The notes: generated by a model from the letters alone, not told the origin. Counted from the first letter of the stretch, positions 36,405 to 47,985 are shown. The stretch is 64,000 nucleotides of DNA from Cytobacillus sp. FSL H8-0458 (GCF_038002165.1 NZ_JBBOBR010000001.1:2790001-2854000); one strand, 5' to 3'. Translations and numbers: made by a program.

Positions 36405-37319
36405 TTATTTACGCATTCTTGGATCTAGAGCATCACGCAAGCCGTCGCCAACCACGTTAAATGCAAAGATCGTTAAGCAGATAAACACAGCAGGGAAGAA
36501 TAATCGCCATGGATAGTAACGCATAGCCGCCAGTCCATCATTGGCCATTGTTCCCCAGCTCGCAATCGGCGGTGTTAATCCAAGACCAATAAAGCTCAGG
36601 AATGCTTCTGTAAAAATAGCAGAAGGGACAGTCAGCGTCATTGTGACCAGAATAGGCCCCATTGAATTTGGAATTAAGTGTTTGCCCATAATCCTGCTTG
36701 TATTGGCACCAAGCGTTTTGGCAGCCAGGACGTATTCCTGATTCTTAAGAGATAATACCTGACCACGGACGATACGCGACATATTGATCCATCCAGTTAT
36801 GGACATGGCTATAATCATAGTCGACAATCCCTGTCCAAGTACAACCATTAACAAGATTACTAATAATAGATAAGGTACACCATATAAAATATCGGCAAAA
36901 CGCATCATTCCTTCATCTGTGCGTCCGCCTTTATAACCGGCAATCCCGCCCCAAAGCACACCAATAATCAAATCAATTACAGCTGCTGCAACTCCGATGA
37001 AGATGGAAATTCGTGCACCTTCCCATGTACGGGCAAACATGTCACGACCGAGATCATCCGTTCCAAACCAATGTTCAGAAGAAGGAGACTGGTTTTTGTT
37101 GCTTAGATCATTTGATGCATAATCATATGGAGTCATATATGGTCCAAAGATTGCCATGAAGATCAGCAGTCCTAATAATACTAATCCGAACAGGGCAAGC
37201 TTGTTTTTTCGAAATCTAATAAATACATCCTTCCAGAAAGAAAGACTTGGTTTTGAAATTTTCTCAGCTTCACCAAGCTGTGTACCGACTAACTTAAATT
37301 TATCTTTCGAAATCTGCAT
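36405..37319 (-). CDS. oppC: oligopeptide ABC transporter permease OppC
   Basis: This 304-residue inner-membrane permease has an N-terminal OppC_N segment (about 20-70) and a BPD_transp_1 domain with five further helices. The EAA loop is EYVLAAKTLGANTSRIMGKH (about 194-213). GTDDLGRDMFARTWEGARIS is typical of DppC/OppC. Confidence 0.95.
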   Translation of the reverse strand: MQISKDKFKLVGTQLGEAEKISKPSLSFWKDVFIRFRKNKLALFGLVLLGLLIFMAIFGPYMTPYDYASNDLSNKNQSPSSEHWFGTDDLGRDMFARTWEGARISIFIGVAAAVIDLIIGVLWGGIAGYKGGRTDEGMMRFADILYGVPYLLLVILLMVVLGQGLSTMIIAMSITGWINMSRIVRGQVLSLKNQEYVLAAKTLGANTSRIMGKHLIPNSMGPILVTMTLTVPSAIFTEAFLSFIGLGLTPPIASWGTMANDGLAAMRYYPWRLFFPAVFICLTIFAFNVVGDGLRDALDPRMRK

Positions 37320-37321
37320 AA

Positions 37322-38257
37322 TTACTCTCCTTTCTTCCCGCCTGCAAGTTTGATGCGTGGGTCGATGATTCCGTATGCAATGTCAACAAGGAGAATAGAT
37401 ACAAGCAACAGAATACTGTAGAAAACGGTTACACCCATTATGACCGTATAGTCACGGTTGTTGATACTAGTTACAAAGTGCGCACCAAGTCCAGGAATAC
37501 CGAAGATTCTTTCAATAACGAAACTTCCTGTTAAAATACCCGCTGTCAGTGGCCCCATATAAGTTACTACTGGTAAAAGGGCATTACGAATCGTGTGTTT
37601 TACTGTAATTACTCCCCTGCTTAAACCTTTAGATTTAGCAGTCTTAATATAATCATTCGCCAGAACTTCAAGCATGCTCGAACGAGTCAGCCTCGCAATA
37701 AATGCCATTGGGGTTGATGCCAATGCCACGGCTGGCAGGACGCTGTGCATAAAAGATTCCCACCGTGCTACAGGGAAAATACCCATTTTTATTGCCAGGA
37801 AATATTGCAGGAATGATGCCATGATAAAGGAAGGTACAGAGATACCTAACACAGCTACAATCATTGCTGTGTAATCCGGCCATCTATTGTGCTTTAATGC
37901 CGCAATAATTCCTAAAAGAACTCCTACTGCAACGGCGATAAAAATGGCTTCCATTCCAAGAAGAAATGAAACAGGGAAACCTTCATTAATCAAGTCGTTA
38001 ACAGTTTGACTTTTATATTTAAATGACGGGCCGAAATCCCAATTCACGATACGAACAAGATACTCCCAATATTGTGCATACCAAGGCTTGTCTAAGCCAA
38101 AATGAGCATTCAGGTTAGCTTCAATTTCGGGAGGAAGTTTTTTCTCTGATGCAAAAGGGTTTCCGGGTGCAATGCGCATGAAGAAAAAAGTTGCCGTAAC
38201 GATCATCCATAAAGACAGAAGCATGTACAGCAAGCGTTTTCCAATATATTTCGCCAT
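37322..38257 (-). CDS. oppB: oligopeptide ABC transporter permease OppB
   Basis: This 311-residue permease has six predicted helices, a long periplasmic loop after the first and the EAA motif [21 protein letters not shown] chose the ATG at 38257, nine bases after GGAGG, over the TTG six bases upstream. It heads the membrane part of the operon behind oppA and the intergenic hairpin. Confidence 0.95.
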   Translation of the reverse strand: MAKYIGKRLLYMLLSLWMIVTATFFFMRIAPGNPFASEKKLPPEIEANLNAHFGLDKPWYAQYWEYLVRIVNWDFGPSFKYKSQTVNDLINEGFPVSFLLGMEAIFIAVAVGVLLGIIAALKHNRWPDYTAMIVAVLGISVPSFIMASFLQYFLAIKMGIFPVARWESFMHSVLPAVALASTPMAFIARLTRSSMLEVLANDYIKTAKSKGLSRGVITVKHTIRNALLPVVTYMGPLTAGILTGSFVIERIFGIPGLGAHFVTSINNRDYTVIMGVTVFYSILLLVSILLVDIAYGIIDPRIKLAGGKKGE

Positions 38258-38297
38258 TGTCAAACACCTCCAATTTATTACTATGCCTTAATCAGAA

Positions 38298-38338
38298 ACG
38301 AAGGTATATGGGACAATTAATCCCATATACCTTTCGTC
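38298..38338 (-). other. intergenic hairpin oppA/oppB
   Basis: AAGGTATATGGGA (38301-38313) and TCCCATATACCTT (38321-38333) form a strong stem without a T tract. It probably protects the abundant oppA mRNA segment from 3' decay. Confidence 0.75.
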
Positions 38339-38352
38339 TTAATCATTATTTT

Positions 38353-39999
38353 TTATTCAAAGTGTGCCCACTTGTACTGGACATCACCAAGACCAGATAC
38401 AACAACATCTTTTAAGTTTTCAGCTTGTACCCAGTTATTAGTGTAGAAGTAAATTGGTGCTACTGGCATATCTTCCATGAAGATTGCTTCTGCATCCTTT
38501 AATAATTGCTGGCGAGCTTCAACATCTGTTTCAGTTGCAGATTTTGCAAGAAGATCCTGGAACTCTTTGCTTTCCCATCCAGTATTGTTGTTGCCGCCAT
38601 CGGCGTCACGGTACATTTCAAGGAAGTTCATAGCATCATTAAAGTCACCTAACCAGCCTAAACGGCCAACTTGGTAATCCATTGTATTGATTTTATCAAG
38701 GTATACATTCCACTCTGAGTTATCAAGAGTTACTTCAACACCAAGATTTTGTTTCCACATATCCTGAATTGCCTGAGCAATCTTTTGATGTGCTTCTGAA
38801 GTGTTGTAAGATAGCGTTACAGCTGGAAGCTCAGACGCATCTTTATATCCAAGTTCTTCTAGACCTTTTTGTAAAAATTCTTTTGCTTTTTCTACATCAT
38901 TGTCAGGGAAATAACCCTTTTCGTTCTCTTCAAACATTGTTGGAGGAACAATTGCCATCGCAGGAAGCTGCTCACCCTGAAGGATGTTATCAATGATTTC
39001 CTGACGATTGATAGCATGTGCAAATGCTTTACGGATATTAACGTTGTTGAATGGCTCTACAGTTGTATTGAACTTATAGTTATAGATACCAGCGATTGGC
39101 TGAGTTGTCAGGCGGCCATCATCTTTAAGAGCCTGCATAGCATCAGTTGGAAGTGCACCAGTAGGAGCTCCAGCCCAATCCAGTTCGCCATTGTCAAACA
39201 TTGATAATTCAGTGTTTGGATCATTGATCATAATCATTTCAATGCTGTCCAGTTTTACTGATTCAGCATCCCAATAAGTTTCGCTCTTTTCAAGAACGAT
39301 CTTATCACTGTGAGACCATTCTGTTAAATGGAAAGGTCCGTTAGTTGTATAGTTTTCACCAGCATCAGTTGCCCATTCTGGATTAGCTTCAGCAACTTTG
39401 CTGTTAACCGGCAGGTAAGTATAGAAAGCTGTCAATTCCAAGAAATATGGAGTTGGGTTAACAAGCTTAACTTCAAGAGTTTTGTCATCTACTGCTTTAA
39501 CGCCTACAGCATCAAGTGAGCCTTTGCCAGTATTAGCTGCTTCAGCACCTTCGATGTAGTAAAGCTGGTATGCATATGTTGAGTTGTTAGCTGGATCAAG
39601 TGCCCATTTCCAAGCATATACAAAGTCATTAGCAGTTACAGGGTCTCCATTAGACCACTTTGCATCACGGATTTTGAAAGTGTAAGTCTTTTGGTCTTCA
39701 GAAATCTGAACATCTTCTGCCATTGCATTTTCAGGCTTGCCTTCTTTACCAATACGAGTCAAACCTTCAAGAATCTGACGAAGAACTGTACCAGAAGTAG
39801 CATCTTCTGCTAAGCCTGGGTTTAATGATGGTGGTTCAGTGTTGATGTTTACTCTTAGCTCCTGCGGTACATCAGACTTTCCGCCGTCATCTCCGCCTTT
39901 TTCGCCGCCGTCAGCATTGTCTCCGCCGCCGCTGCACGCAGCAAGGAACATGCTTAGCACAAGCAGCATGCTAAAAAAGATCGATAATCTTTTGTTCAC
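38353..39999 (-). CDS. oppA: oligopeptide-binding lipoprotein OppA
   Basis: This 548-residue SBP_bac_5 family receptor has a lipobox ending FLAAC (Cys22), an acidic Gly-rich linker and the mature domain starting ELRVNINTEPPSLNP. Internal signatures include NGDPVTANDFVYAWKWALDP. A GTG start follows AGGGGG by eight bases. It is the first gene of the opp operon. In bacilli Opp imports nutrient and signalling peptides (Phr, CSF), linking it to competence and sporulation. Confidence 0.95.
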   Translation of the reverse strand: MNKRLSIFFSMLLVLSMFLAACSGGGDNADGGEKGGDDGGKSDVPQELRVNINTEPPSLNPGLAEDATSGTVLRQILEGLTRIGKEGKPENAMAEDVQISEDQKTYTFKIRDAKWSNGDPVTANDFVYAWKWALDPANNSTYAYQLYYIEGAEAANTGKGSLDAVGVKAVDDKTLEVKLVNPTPYFLELTAFYTYLPVNSKVAEANPEWATDAGENYTTNGPFHLTEWSHSDKIVLEKSETYWDAESVKLDSIEMIMINDPNTELSMFDNGELDWAGAPTGALPTDAMQALKDDGRLTTQPIAGIYNYKFNTTVEPFNNVNIRKAFAHAINRQEIIDNILQGEQLPAMAIVPPTMFEENEKGYFPDNDVEKAKEFLQKGLEELGYKDASELPAVTLSYNTSEAHQKIAQAIQDMWKQNLGVEVTLDNSEWNVYLDKINTMDYQVGRLGWLGDFNDAMNFLEMYRDADGGNNNTGWESKEFQDLLAKSATETDVEARQQLLKDAEAIFMEDMPVAPIYFYTNNWVQAENLKDVVVSGLGDVQYKWAHFE

Positions 40000-40617
40000 G
40001 GTATTAACCCCCTATTAATTTCCTCAAACAATCTCTTTACCATTTGTCTTTCACCAAAAACACAACTGTGCGCCCCGGATATATTACTTAAATAGTCTGT
40101 TAATTCAATTTAAAAAATTTGCAGACTATTTAAAAGGCAACAAAAAAAGCAAGTTTATATTCTCTTAAAGATAGATTATCCTTATATTCTGATAATTCAG
40201 ATTAAAATGGGTAATCTATAATATGTAAGCTATAAACTTACTCAATATGCACCATATTCTCGCAATCTGGAGTGATATAGTTTTGTTTTAAATGTAACAA
40301 ATTCGTAAAGATTATGTTTGTTACGTTTATTATAAATAGTTTAAAAACTTATTGCAAGTGGCTTTTTGTACATGCAATTCCTTGAAGTACGACATTTTTC
40401 GTCAAAAAGTCTTATAAATTAAGATTTTTGAGATAATAAAAAAATTTTTCTTTTTAAGATATTTTGCTATTTTACAAAGAAATAATACCCATATATTGGT
40501 AAAATACTCCCTTATTTTGAAGATAAGTACGCCCTTTAATTTCTTATTCTGAGCTTGATTTTTGTATCCGAATAGTTTACCTTATAATATAATACGATAA
40601 AATTAAATGATCTTGTC
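40000..40617. other. 618-bp AT-rich region upstream of oppA and of the trpS leader
   Basis: No gene is visible. A CodY-like 15-mer (TATATTCTGATAATT, 40183-40197; three mismatches to AATTTTCWGAAAATT on the minus strand) lies 184 bases upstream of oppA. TTGTAT-N15-TATAAT at 40562-40588 may be the trpS promoter. Confidence 0.4.
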
Positions 40618-40861
40618 GGCAATGAAAAAAGAGTAGTACATTTACCCAGGGTTTTAGCAGAGAGTCTGTGGAAGGTGAAAACAGGCAGCCCGGTAAATCG
40701 AATGGACTTTTGAGCCTCTGATTTTTCCAGGCGCTTCCCTGCGTTATCGGGGACCTATGCGTATTATGCATAGGGCAGAGTGACTCAGTTTTTTGAGTAA
40801 TTAGGGTGGCAACGCGGACCATTCGTCCCTATCTTTAAAGGGATGAATGGTTCTTTTTTAT
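40618..40861 (+). ncRNA. T-box riboswitch (tryptophan) of trpS
   Basis: This leader regulates trpS by sensing uncharged tRNA-Trp. The AGAGTAG start of stem I is near 40630. The specifier codon TGG lies at 40703-40705 within GAATGGAC, the T-box AGGGTGGCAACGCGG at 40804-40818, and the terminator stem ACCATTCGTCCCT / AGGGATGAATGGT with its T run at about 40819-40860. The TGGC bulge (40808-40811) is complementary to a GCCA 3' end, matching the G discriminator of bacterial tRNA-Trp. Confidence 0.96.
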
Positions 40862-40933
40862 GCCTTTTTTATGATTACAGGACAAAAACTTCACTTCAAC
40901 GCCTGACAATTCATGTTCTTTAAAGCCGATTAA

Positions 40934-41933
<1,000 letters not shown>

Positions 41934-41935
<2 letters not shown>

Positions 41936-41960
41936 AAAAACAGCCTCGGGCTGTTTTTTT
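41934..41960. terminator. bidirectional terminator trpS/yjbA
   Basis: AAAAACAGCC-TCG-GGCTGTTTTTTT between convergent genes. Confidence 0.92.
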
Positions 41961-42705
41961 AATTTACTTTTGGACCATGTTCCATTTCCCACATCTTCTC
42001 AAAAAACGGCTGGCCTTTTATTAAATTTTCACAAAACTTTTCATGTTTACTTGACCAGCCGTATTTACTTTCATCAAATAATTCATACCAGGCCTCTTCA
42101 AAATTCATTGATTGTATTTTCGTATAGCGTTCAGGGCTCCACTCCGTATACCAATAACGGATTTCAGCATCATTTTTGGAGGAATGAAGCTGATCCAGCG
42201 CCATAAACAGAAGCTGTTTAAGCTGTCTTTCTTTTCTTGTCAGGCCAGCCATCAAATCCGGAGAAGGAGAAAGAATATGGAATTCCTTCAATGCGGTTTG
42301 ATCATTAAAAGAGTAATTAGCCGTTTCTTGATTTTCAAGCATTTCATATGCCAGCTGCTCCTGCCTTGGTATTAACCTGCTTTTTCTGATTGGAATATTG
42401 TAGCCGATTGTATCTACAGCCAATATGCCTGTCCCATCTGATACAACAAAGCAATACTCCAGTTGGATGCGTTCATGATTTTTTCTTAAGTAAGCTTTTT
42501 GATAAATGTCATCAAGCAGTTGTTGTGGCAGCTCAGAAAGATCATTTTCAATATAATTGAAAAGAACCGGGTCAATCTTCAGCAGCGGAACCTGATCAAG
42601 CAGTTCTACTCCGTCATCTTTTCTCCATTCATGAAAATGGCATACATTGTATCCATTTTCTTCTCCTTCAAACCAATTCACCCAAACATCATGAAGATAC
42701 AACAT
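41959..42705 (-). CDS. yjbA: UPF0736 (DUF3603) family protein YjbA
   Basis: This 248-residue soluble protein begins [20 protein letters not shown] and matches the YjbA family restricted to bacilli. It has no recognised catalytic motif. It lies between trpS and the app operon, as in B. subtilis. Function is unknown. Confidence 0.9.
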   Translation of the reverse strand: MLYLHDVWVNWFEGEENGYNVCHFHEWRKDDGVELLDQVPLLKIDPVLFNYIENDLSELPQQLLDDIYQKAYLRKNHERIQLEYCFVVSDGTGILAVDTIGYNIPIRKSRLIPRQEQLAYEMLENQETANYSFNDQTALKEFHILSPSPDLMAGLTRKERQLKQLLFMALDQLHSSKNDAEIRYWYTEWSPERYTKIQSMNFEEAWYELFDESKYGWSSKHEKFCENLIKGQPFFEKMWEMEHGPKVN

Positions 42706-42835
42706 TTTTCAACCCCCACTTCAACAAACTATTTGTCACTCAGTATGGGCACCAGGCAGTAAATTTATTCCTATATTACACTCACAATCCATTTTTTGTA
42801 ATAAACATTCCTTAATATAATCGATGAGATGCCCT

Positions 42836-43051
42836 TTATTCATCATCATTTGAATGGGGAAGATATATGCTCACTGATATAATAATGATTCCAATAGGTA
42901 GCAAATAGCATTCTGGACGATAGGTGATAAAATTCAAATATTCTTTAAAGGTATGTCCAGTTGTAAGCAAATTTAAATATCCTATGACACTGACTCCTCC
43001 CGAAACAGAAATTCCAAACCCCGTTAAAAGCCAAAATGCCCTAAATAACAT
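42836..43051 (-). CDS. small membrane protein (71 aa), unknown function
   Basis: This 71-residue protein has two predicted helices (about 5-28 and 48-64) separated by a conserved-looking loop (TTGHTFKEYLNFITYRPECYL). An AGGAAAG site precedes its ATG. Function is unknown. Confidence 0.6.
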   Translation of the reverse strand: MLFRAFWLLTGFGISVSGGVSVIGYLNLLTTGHTFKEYLNFITYRPECYLLPIGIIIISVSIYLPHSNDDE

Positions 43052-43176
43052 GTTCTTTCCTATATTTGTGAGTCATAAAAGGTTTTATTGCCGCCATAAA
43101 CTCACTCCCACTATCTTTTTTACATGTATATGAAGGAATTAGTTTAGATATGTACAAGCTATAGGCCATTAAACAA

Positions 43177-43205
43177 CAAAAAACGCCTATATATAGGCGT
43201 TTTTT
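43177..43205 (-). terminator. terminator of app operon
   Basis: AAAACGCCTAT / ATAGGCGTTTT stem directly after the appC stop, with T run on the minus strand. Confidence 0.92.
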
Positions 43206-43206
43206 G

Positions 43207-44127
43207 CTATCTGTTGGATTTAGGATTGAAGGCATCTTTTAAGCCTTCCCCTATGAAGTTGATCGATAGAATTGTAAATGTTAGAACAGCAGCAGGCGGA
43301 ATCCATATCCACCATTTACTTGTTAAAACATCAGGACTTCTTGCTTCCTGAAGCATGTTCCCCCAGGTTGGAATGTTGATTGGTACACCAAAACCAAGGA
43401 AGCTTAGGCCAGTCTCAGCTACAATCATGGCTGCAAGAGTAATAGTCGCCTGAACAATAATGGTTGACATGACATTCGGCAGCAAGTGTTTAAAAATGGT
43501 TTTTGGTGCAGAGCATCCAATGGATACCGCACTCATTATATATTCATTTTCCTTCTCAGCCATGACCTTGCTTCGCACCAGACGTGCCGTTCCAGTCCAG
43601 CTGAGTACACTTATTACAAATATGAGTGTTCCTGTACTTGATTCGATAAAAATGGATTTCAATACGATAACAAATAGCAGGAATGGAAAGTTCATCATAA
43701 AGTCTGTGAATCTCATCAGGGCATTATCGACCCAGCCGCCAAAGTATCCCGCAGTAGCACCAACGAGAGTACCAAGGGTAATAACCGAGATCGTGATAGA
43801 GAATGCAAGCAAGAGTGATGTCTTGCCGCCGTGCAGAGTTCTGGCAAAAACGTCTCTGCCAGACTTGTCTGTGCCGAAGTAGTGATCAGCAGATGGTTCT
43901 TTGCTCATTTGTGTCAAATTTATCTTAGCTGTCTCCTCAACCGGCATAGTAAGCGGCTCAGCTAATATGGACATTACACAGACCAGCAGCAGGAAAACAA
44001 GACTAATCATTGCTGCTTTATTGCGCAAAAACTTGCGGCGGGCGAGAGCCCATGGTGATTGACTCTTCGGGGGTTTAACAGGCTCTGCTAAACCGGGCGA
44101 AGTTTGCTGTGAAATTGATGGTTCCAT
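43207..44127 (-). CDS. appC: oligopeptide ABC transporter permease AppC
   Basis: This 306-residue permease of the second peptide importer has a proline-rich cytoplasmic N-terminus, the first helix near 38-58, GTDKSGRDVFARTLHGGKTS and the EAA loop EYIMSAVSIGCSAPKTIFKH. It is last in appDFABC. Confidence 0.93.
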   Translation of the reverse strand: MEPSISQQTSPGLAEPVKPPKSQSPWALARRKFLRNKAAMISLVFLLLVCVMSILAEPLTMPVEETAKINLTQMSKEPSADHYFGTDKSGRDVFARTLHGGKTSLLLAFSITISVITLGTLVGATAGYFGGWVDNALMRFTDFMMNFPFLLFVIVLKSIFIESSTGTLIFVISVLSWTGTARLVRSKVMAEKENEYIMSAVSIGCSAPKTIFKHLLPNVMSTIIVQATITLAAMIVAETGLSFLGFGVPINIPTWGNMLQEARSPDVLTSKWWIWIPPAAVLTFTILSINFIGEGLKDAFNPKSNR

Positions 44128-44139
44128 ACTCTCACCTAC

Positions 44140-45105
44140 CTAACTTAAACGAATACGCGGATCTACTAATCCATATAGTAAATCTGCAACTAGATTTCCA
44201 ATTAGTGTTAAAATAGTCAGCATCATGGCAATAGCCATCATGACTGAATAATCACGTGAATTAACTGATTCTACGAATAAATAACCGATGCCAGGGTATG
44301 TGAAAATGGTTTCTGTGATAATTGCCCCTCCAAATAGGTTGGCAATATCGAATCCAAGTAAAGTAACAATAGGTATGATGGAGTTTCTTAGAATGTGCTT
44401 ATTATAAATCGCAGATTCTTTCGTACCTTTAGCTCTTGCAGTACGAACATAATCCTTGCGAGAGCTTTCGATCATATCATTTCTCAAGAACTGTGTATAA
44501 GCGGCTGTAGCCATGGCTCCCAGGACAATAGCCGGCAATACTGTATGTTTTGCTTTACTTAAGTAATATTCCAGTGTCCCTGCTTCTACCCCGCTGCCGA
44601 TACTTCCACTGGCTGGAACCCATCCAAGATTGATGGCAAAAACATAAATGGCAACCAAAGCTGCAACAAAGCTTGGAATTGCAAGTGCTAGATAGTTAAA
44701 CGCTGATATTAAATAATCTCCAATGCTATAGGCAAATCGCCCAGAGTATCTTCCCATTAAAAAGGCTAATAAATAAGTGATTAATAGAGCTGATATTCCT
44801 AAAATAATCGTGTTCGGCAAACGGTCACCAATTAGCTCCATAACCGGGCGTTTATGAACAAATGAATCTCCAAAATCTCCTTGGACCACACCACTCATCC
44901 AGCGGACATACTGCACAGGAATAGGATCGTTCAATCCCATCTGCTCACGCATTTCTTCAATATACTCCGGATCTGAGTTTAATGGGTCAATTTTTCCAGA
45001 TAGTGCATCACCAGGCATAAGCTTTGCCAGGGTGAAAACCACTACTGAGATAAGGAAAATTATTGGAATCATACCTATGAGTCGTCGAATTGTGTACTGT
45101 AGCAT
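44140..45105 (-). CDS. appB: oligopeptide ABC transporter permease AppB
   Basis: This 321-residue permease begins MLQYTIRRLIGMIPIIFLIS, the typical AppB start, with six helices and the EAA motif DYVRTARAKGTKESAIYNKH. I chose the ATG at 45105, seven bases after AAGGGG, over in-frame starts 6-18 bases upstream. Confidence 0.93.
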   Translation of the reverse strand: MLQYTIRRLIGMIPIIFLISVVVFTLAKLMPGDALSGKIDPLNSDPEYIEEMREQMGLNDPIPVQYVRWMSGVVQGDFGDSFVHKRPVMELIGDRLPNTIILGISALLITYLLAFLMGRYSGRFAYSIGDYLISAFNYLALAIPSFVAALVAIYVFAINLGWVPASGSIGSGVEAGTLEYYLSKAKHTVLPAIVLGAMATAAYTQFLRNDMIESSRKDYVRTARAKGTKESAIYNKHILRNSIIPIVTLLGFDIANLFGGAIITETIFTYPGIGYLFVESVNSRDYSVMMAIAMMLTILTLIGNLVADLLYGLVDPRIRLS

Positions 45106-45146
45106 TTCCATTCCCCTTACCAAACAAAAATTTATTCGCTGGTTAA

Positions 45147-45190
45147 ACTTGTATTCCTTGGAGGAGCAACTCCCCCAAGGAATACAGGTT
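45147..45190 (-). other. intergenic hairpin appA/appB
   Basis: GTATTCCTTGG and CCAAGGAATAC form a long stem right after the appA stop; no T tract. Same placement as the hairpins after oppA and the TAXI receptor gene. Confidence 0.75.
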
Positions 45191-45202
45191 CCTCTTATTC
45201 TG

Positions 45203-46933
45203 TTACTCTACAATGTGCCACTTGTGGTACTCATCAGTTCCAAATGGTGTTACTTTAACTCCGCCCACACGCTTGTTGATCGCCCATGGATCTACACGCT
45301 GTTCGAAGAAGATGATTGGCAATTCTTCGTTAACAAGCTTTTGCCATTCATTATAGACTTCCTGACGGTGTTCGGTAACATCTTTACTGGAGTCTTCAGG
45401 GAATGTTACACCTTTTTTGATAAGAGCATCAGACTCTTCGCTGTACCATCTCCACATGTTCCATTTGTCAGTAGACAACCAGATGCCGGCTGGATCTGGG
45501 TCATTAGCAAGTCCCCATGCACCCATGAATGTTTCAACAGATGGGTCATCAGCTTCGATAGTGTCATAGAATAGGTTGAAATCTTTTAATGAACCGCCGT
45601 TTAGCTTAGCATTTAAGCCAACTTCCTGCCAGGATTGAAGGATGAATTGAGCACGTGCTTCTGAAGTTTCAGCGCCTGCCATTGCATCAAAGTTAATTGT
45701 AAATGGCTTGCCTTCTGGATCTTCACGGAAGCCGTCGCCGTCTTTATCTACATAGCCTGCTTCGTCAAGTAATTTCTTAGCTTTTTCTGGATCATACTCA
45801 TACTGATTGATTTCTGAATCATCAATCTTAGCCCATGATACTGAAGGGAAAGGAGTGTTTAATGGTTTTCCTAAGCCGTTTGCAAAACCATCAATAAATG
45901 CCTGACGGTCAATGGCATGTGCCATTGCATGGCGAAGGGATTTGTTCTGGAACTTCTTGTTATCAGATACAACTACACCTTTTTTAGTGTCATAATGACC
46001 CCAGTCAAAAGCAATATAGCTGTAAGACATAGCATCTGCTTCTACCGGATTTACGTTATCAAGTGCTTTAATAGCTTCCCACTGATCTTTTGGAGCTTCA
46101 ATAACATCGATTTCTCCATTTTGCACTAAACCTTGCGCAAGAGAACCATCAATAATTTTGTAAACTACTCCATCCAGTTTGGCTGGTCCCTGCCAGTAAT
46201 CATCAAAACGCTCAAATTCGATCATTTCACCAGGTACGATGTTTTTCACTTTAAAAGGTCCTACACCGATTGGGGCTTTACGGATTTGATCGGCATCCGG
46301 AAGCTCTTTAGAAGAAATATCGCCGTAATAGTGCTTTGGCTCAGGATAGATCCAGATATTTTCCAATAAGTTAACAGAAGGTTCAGTTACTGTTACCTCA
46401 ATTGTATAATCGTCTACTACCTTGATACCTTCAATTTTATCAGCTTTTCCATCTTTGTATTCTTGAGCACCTTTGATCATTGCTACGTTAGCAAAACGCG
46501 CACCTTCATACGTTGGATCTGCAATTAAATACCATGCAAATTCCATATCTTCTGCTGTTAATTCTTCACCATCATGCCATTTAACTCCTTGCTTAAGCTT
46601 GAAGGTTAACTTTGTTTTGTCTTCAGATAACTCATAGTCTGCCAAATTTGGTTCAGAAATAAGCTCATCATTTACCTTGAGCAAACCTTCATGCATAAAC
46701 TGAAGGGCATTTGCATCATCTTCACCTTCATAATAAGCATAAGATAAAACGCCTTTGAATGGCTGTGTGTATCCAAAAGTTACTGTGCCGCCTTCTTTTA
46801 CTTCTCCAGATGCTTTCCCATCATCTTTTGGTTCTTTTTCAGTGTTGGCTTTCTCTCCGCCGCCAGAACATGCTGCAAGGAATACAGACATGACAAGCAG
46901 AAGCGAAAGCAGCCAAAATGCTGATTTCTTCAT
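45203..46933 (-). CDS. appA: oligopeptide-binding lipoprotein AppA
   Basis: This 576-residue SBP_bac_5 receptor has lipobox FLAAC (Cys22) and motifs LKQGVKWHDGEELTAEDMEF and RHAMAHAIDRQAFIDG. It is intact, whereas the laboratory strain B. subtilis 168 carries a disrupted appA. Start ATG follows GGGGGG. Confidence 0.93.
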   Translation of the reverse strand: MKKSAFWLLSLLLVMSVFLAACSGGGEKANTEKEPKDDGKASGEVKEGGTVTFGYTQPFKGVLSYAYYEGEDDANALQFMHEGLLKVNDELISEPNLADYELSEDKTKLTFKLKQGVKWHDGEELTAEDMEFAWYLIADPTYEGARFANVAMIKGAQEYKDGKADKIEGIKVVDDYTIEVTVTEPSVNLLENIWIYPEPKHYYGDISSKELPDADQIRKAPIGVGPFKVKNIVPGEMIEFERFDDYWQGPAKLDGVVYKIIDGSLAQGLVQNGEIDVIEAPKDQWEAIKALDNVNPVEADAMSYSYIAFDWGHYDTKKGVVVSDNKKFQNKSLRHAMAHAIDRQAFIDGFANGLGKPLNTPFPSVSWAKIDDSEINQYEYDPEKAKKLLDEAGYVDKDGDGFREDPEGKPFTINFDAMAGAETSEARAQFILQSWQEVGLNAKLNGGSLKDFNLFYDTIEADDPSVETFMGAWGLANDPDPAGIWLSTDKWNMWRWYSEESDALIKKGVTFPEDSSKDVTEHRQEVYNEWQKLVNEELPIIFFEQRVDPWAINKRVGGVKVTPFGTDEYHKWHIVE

Positions 46934-46968
46934 TGTTTTCCCCCCGAAAAATATTTTTTGACAAAGCC

Positions 46969-47985
46969 TTATTTATATAAGTGACAAGCGACTCTATGCC
47001 CAGGCTTCACCTCCTTTAATTGCGGTTTTACACTCTGGCATTCCGGCATTGCATGTGCGCAGCGCGGATGGAATGTACATCCTTTTGGAGGGTCAATCGG
47101 GCTTGGGACATCGCCCTCTAAAATGATTCTATCTTTTTTCTTGCGCGGATCCGGTTCAGGAATCGCAGAGATTAGAGCCTGAGTATAAGGATGCAGAGGC
47201 TCTGCATAGAGGCTGTCCTTTTCAGCGACTTCTACGAGGCCTCCCAGGTACATAACCCCAATCCGGTCACTCATATGTTTAACAACACTCAAATCATGGG
47301 CAATAAATAAGAAAGTAAGATCAAATTCATCCTGAAGCTCTTTCAAAAGATTCAATACCTGTGATTGGACCGATACGTCAAGGGCTGAAACAGGCTCATC
47401 CGCAATAATTAGCTTAGGCCTTAAAGCCAGGGCTCTTGCGATTCCGATCCGCTGTCTTTGCCCGCCGGAAAACTCATGCGGATATTTATAGTAAGCATCT
47501 TCAGGCAGCCCGACTTTTGCAAGAAGCTCCATTACTTCAGGCTTCAATTCCTTTTCGGATTTGCTGTTATAATTCCTGATTGGCTCCGACACTAGGTGTC
47601 CGACCATCATCGTGGGATTTAAGGATGCATACGGGTCCTGGAAGACCATCTGGAAGTCCTGGCGGATTTTCCTCAGGCTAGTCCCTCTCACATTTGTGAT
47701 ATCCTGTCCGTCAAAGATGATTTGCCCCTCTGTCGGTTCCAGAAGTCTGAGGATTGTTCTGCCTGCTGTTGATTTTCCGCAGCCTGATTCTCCAACCAGT
47801 CCCAATGTCTCCCCTTTTCTAATCTCAAAGGACACATCATCGACAGCTTTAACGACAGCCACAGTCCTTCTAAGGATTCCGCCTTTTATCGGATAGTAAG
47901 TTTTTAGGTTCTTAACCTCTAAAAGCACTTCATTGCTGCTTTTATCCTTTTTTAGAACAGCTGTATTATTATGCTCTGTATTCAT
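46969..47985 (-). CDS. appF: oligopeptide ABC transporter ATP-binding protein AppF
   Basis: This 338-residue ATPase has Walker [10 protein letters not shown], signature [14 protein letters not shown] and the C-terminal Cys-containing extension GCTFHPRCAHAMPEC...CHLYK, which in some homologues holds an iron-sulfur cluster. It starts on the last base of the appD stop codon (TAATG). Confidence 0.94.
   Translation of the reverse strand: MNTEHNNTAVLKKDKSSNEVLLEVKNLKTYYPIKGGILRRTVAVVKAVDDVSFEIRKGETLGLVGESGCGKSTAGRTILRLLEPTEGQIIFDGQDITNVRGTSLRKIRQDFQMVFQDPYASLNPTMMVGHLVSEPIRNYNSKSEKELKPEVMELLAKVGLPEDAYYKYPHEFSGGQRQRIGIARALALRPKLIIADEPVSALDVSVQSQVLNLLKELQDEFDLTFLFIAHDLSVVKHMSDRIGVMYLGGLVEVAEKDSLYAEPLHPYTQALISAIPEPDPRKKKDRIILEGDVPSPIDPPKGCTFHPRCAHAMPECQSVKPQLKEVKPGHRVACHLYK

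Noticed and set aside
43041-43235. 64-codon frame across the app terminator
   Set aside because: It runs through the terminator and the end of appC, and has no convincing ribosome site.
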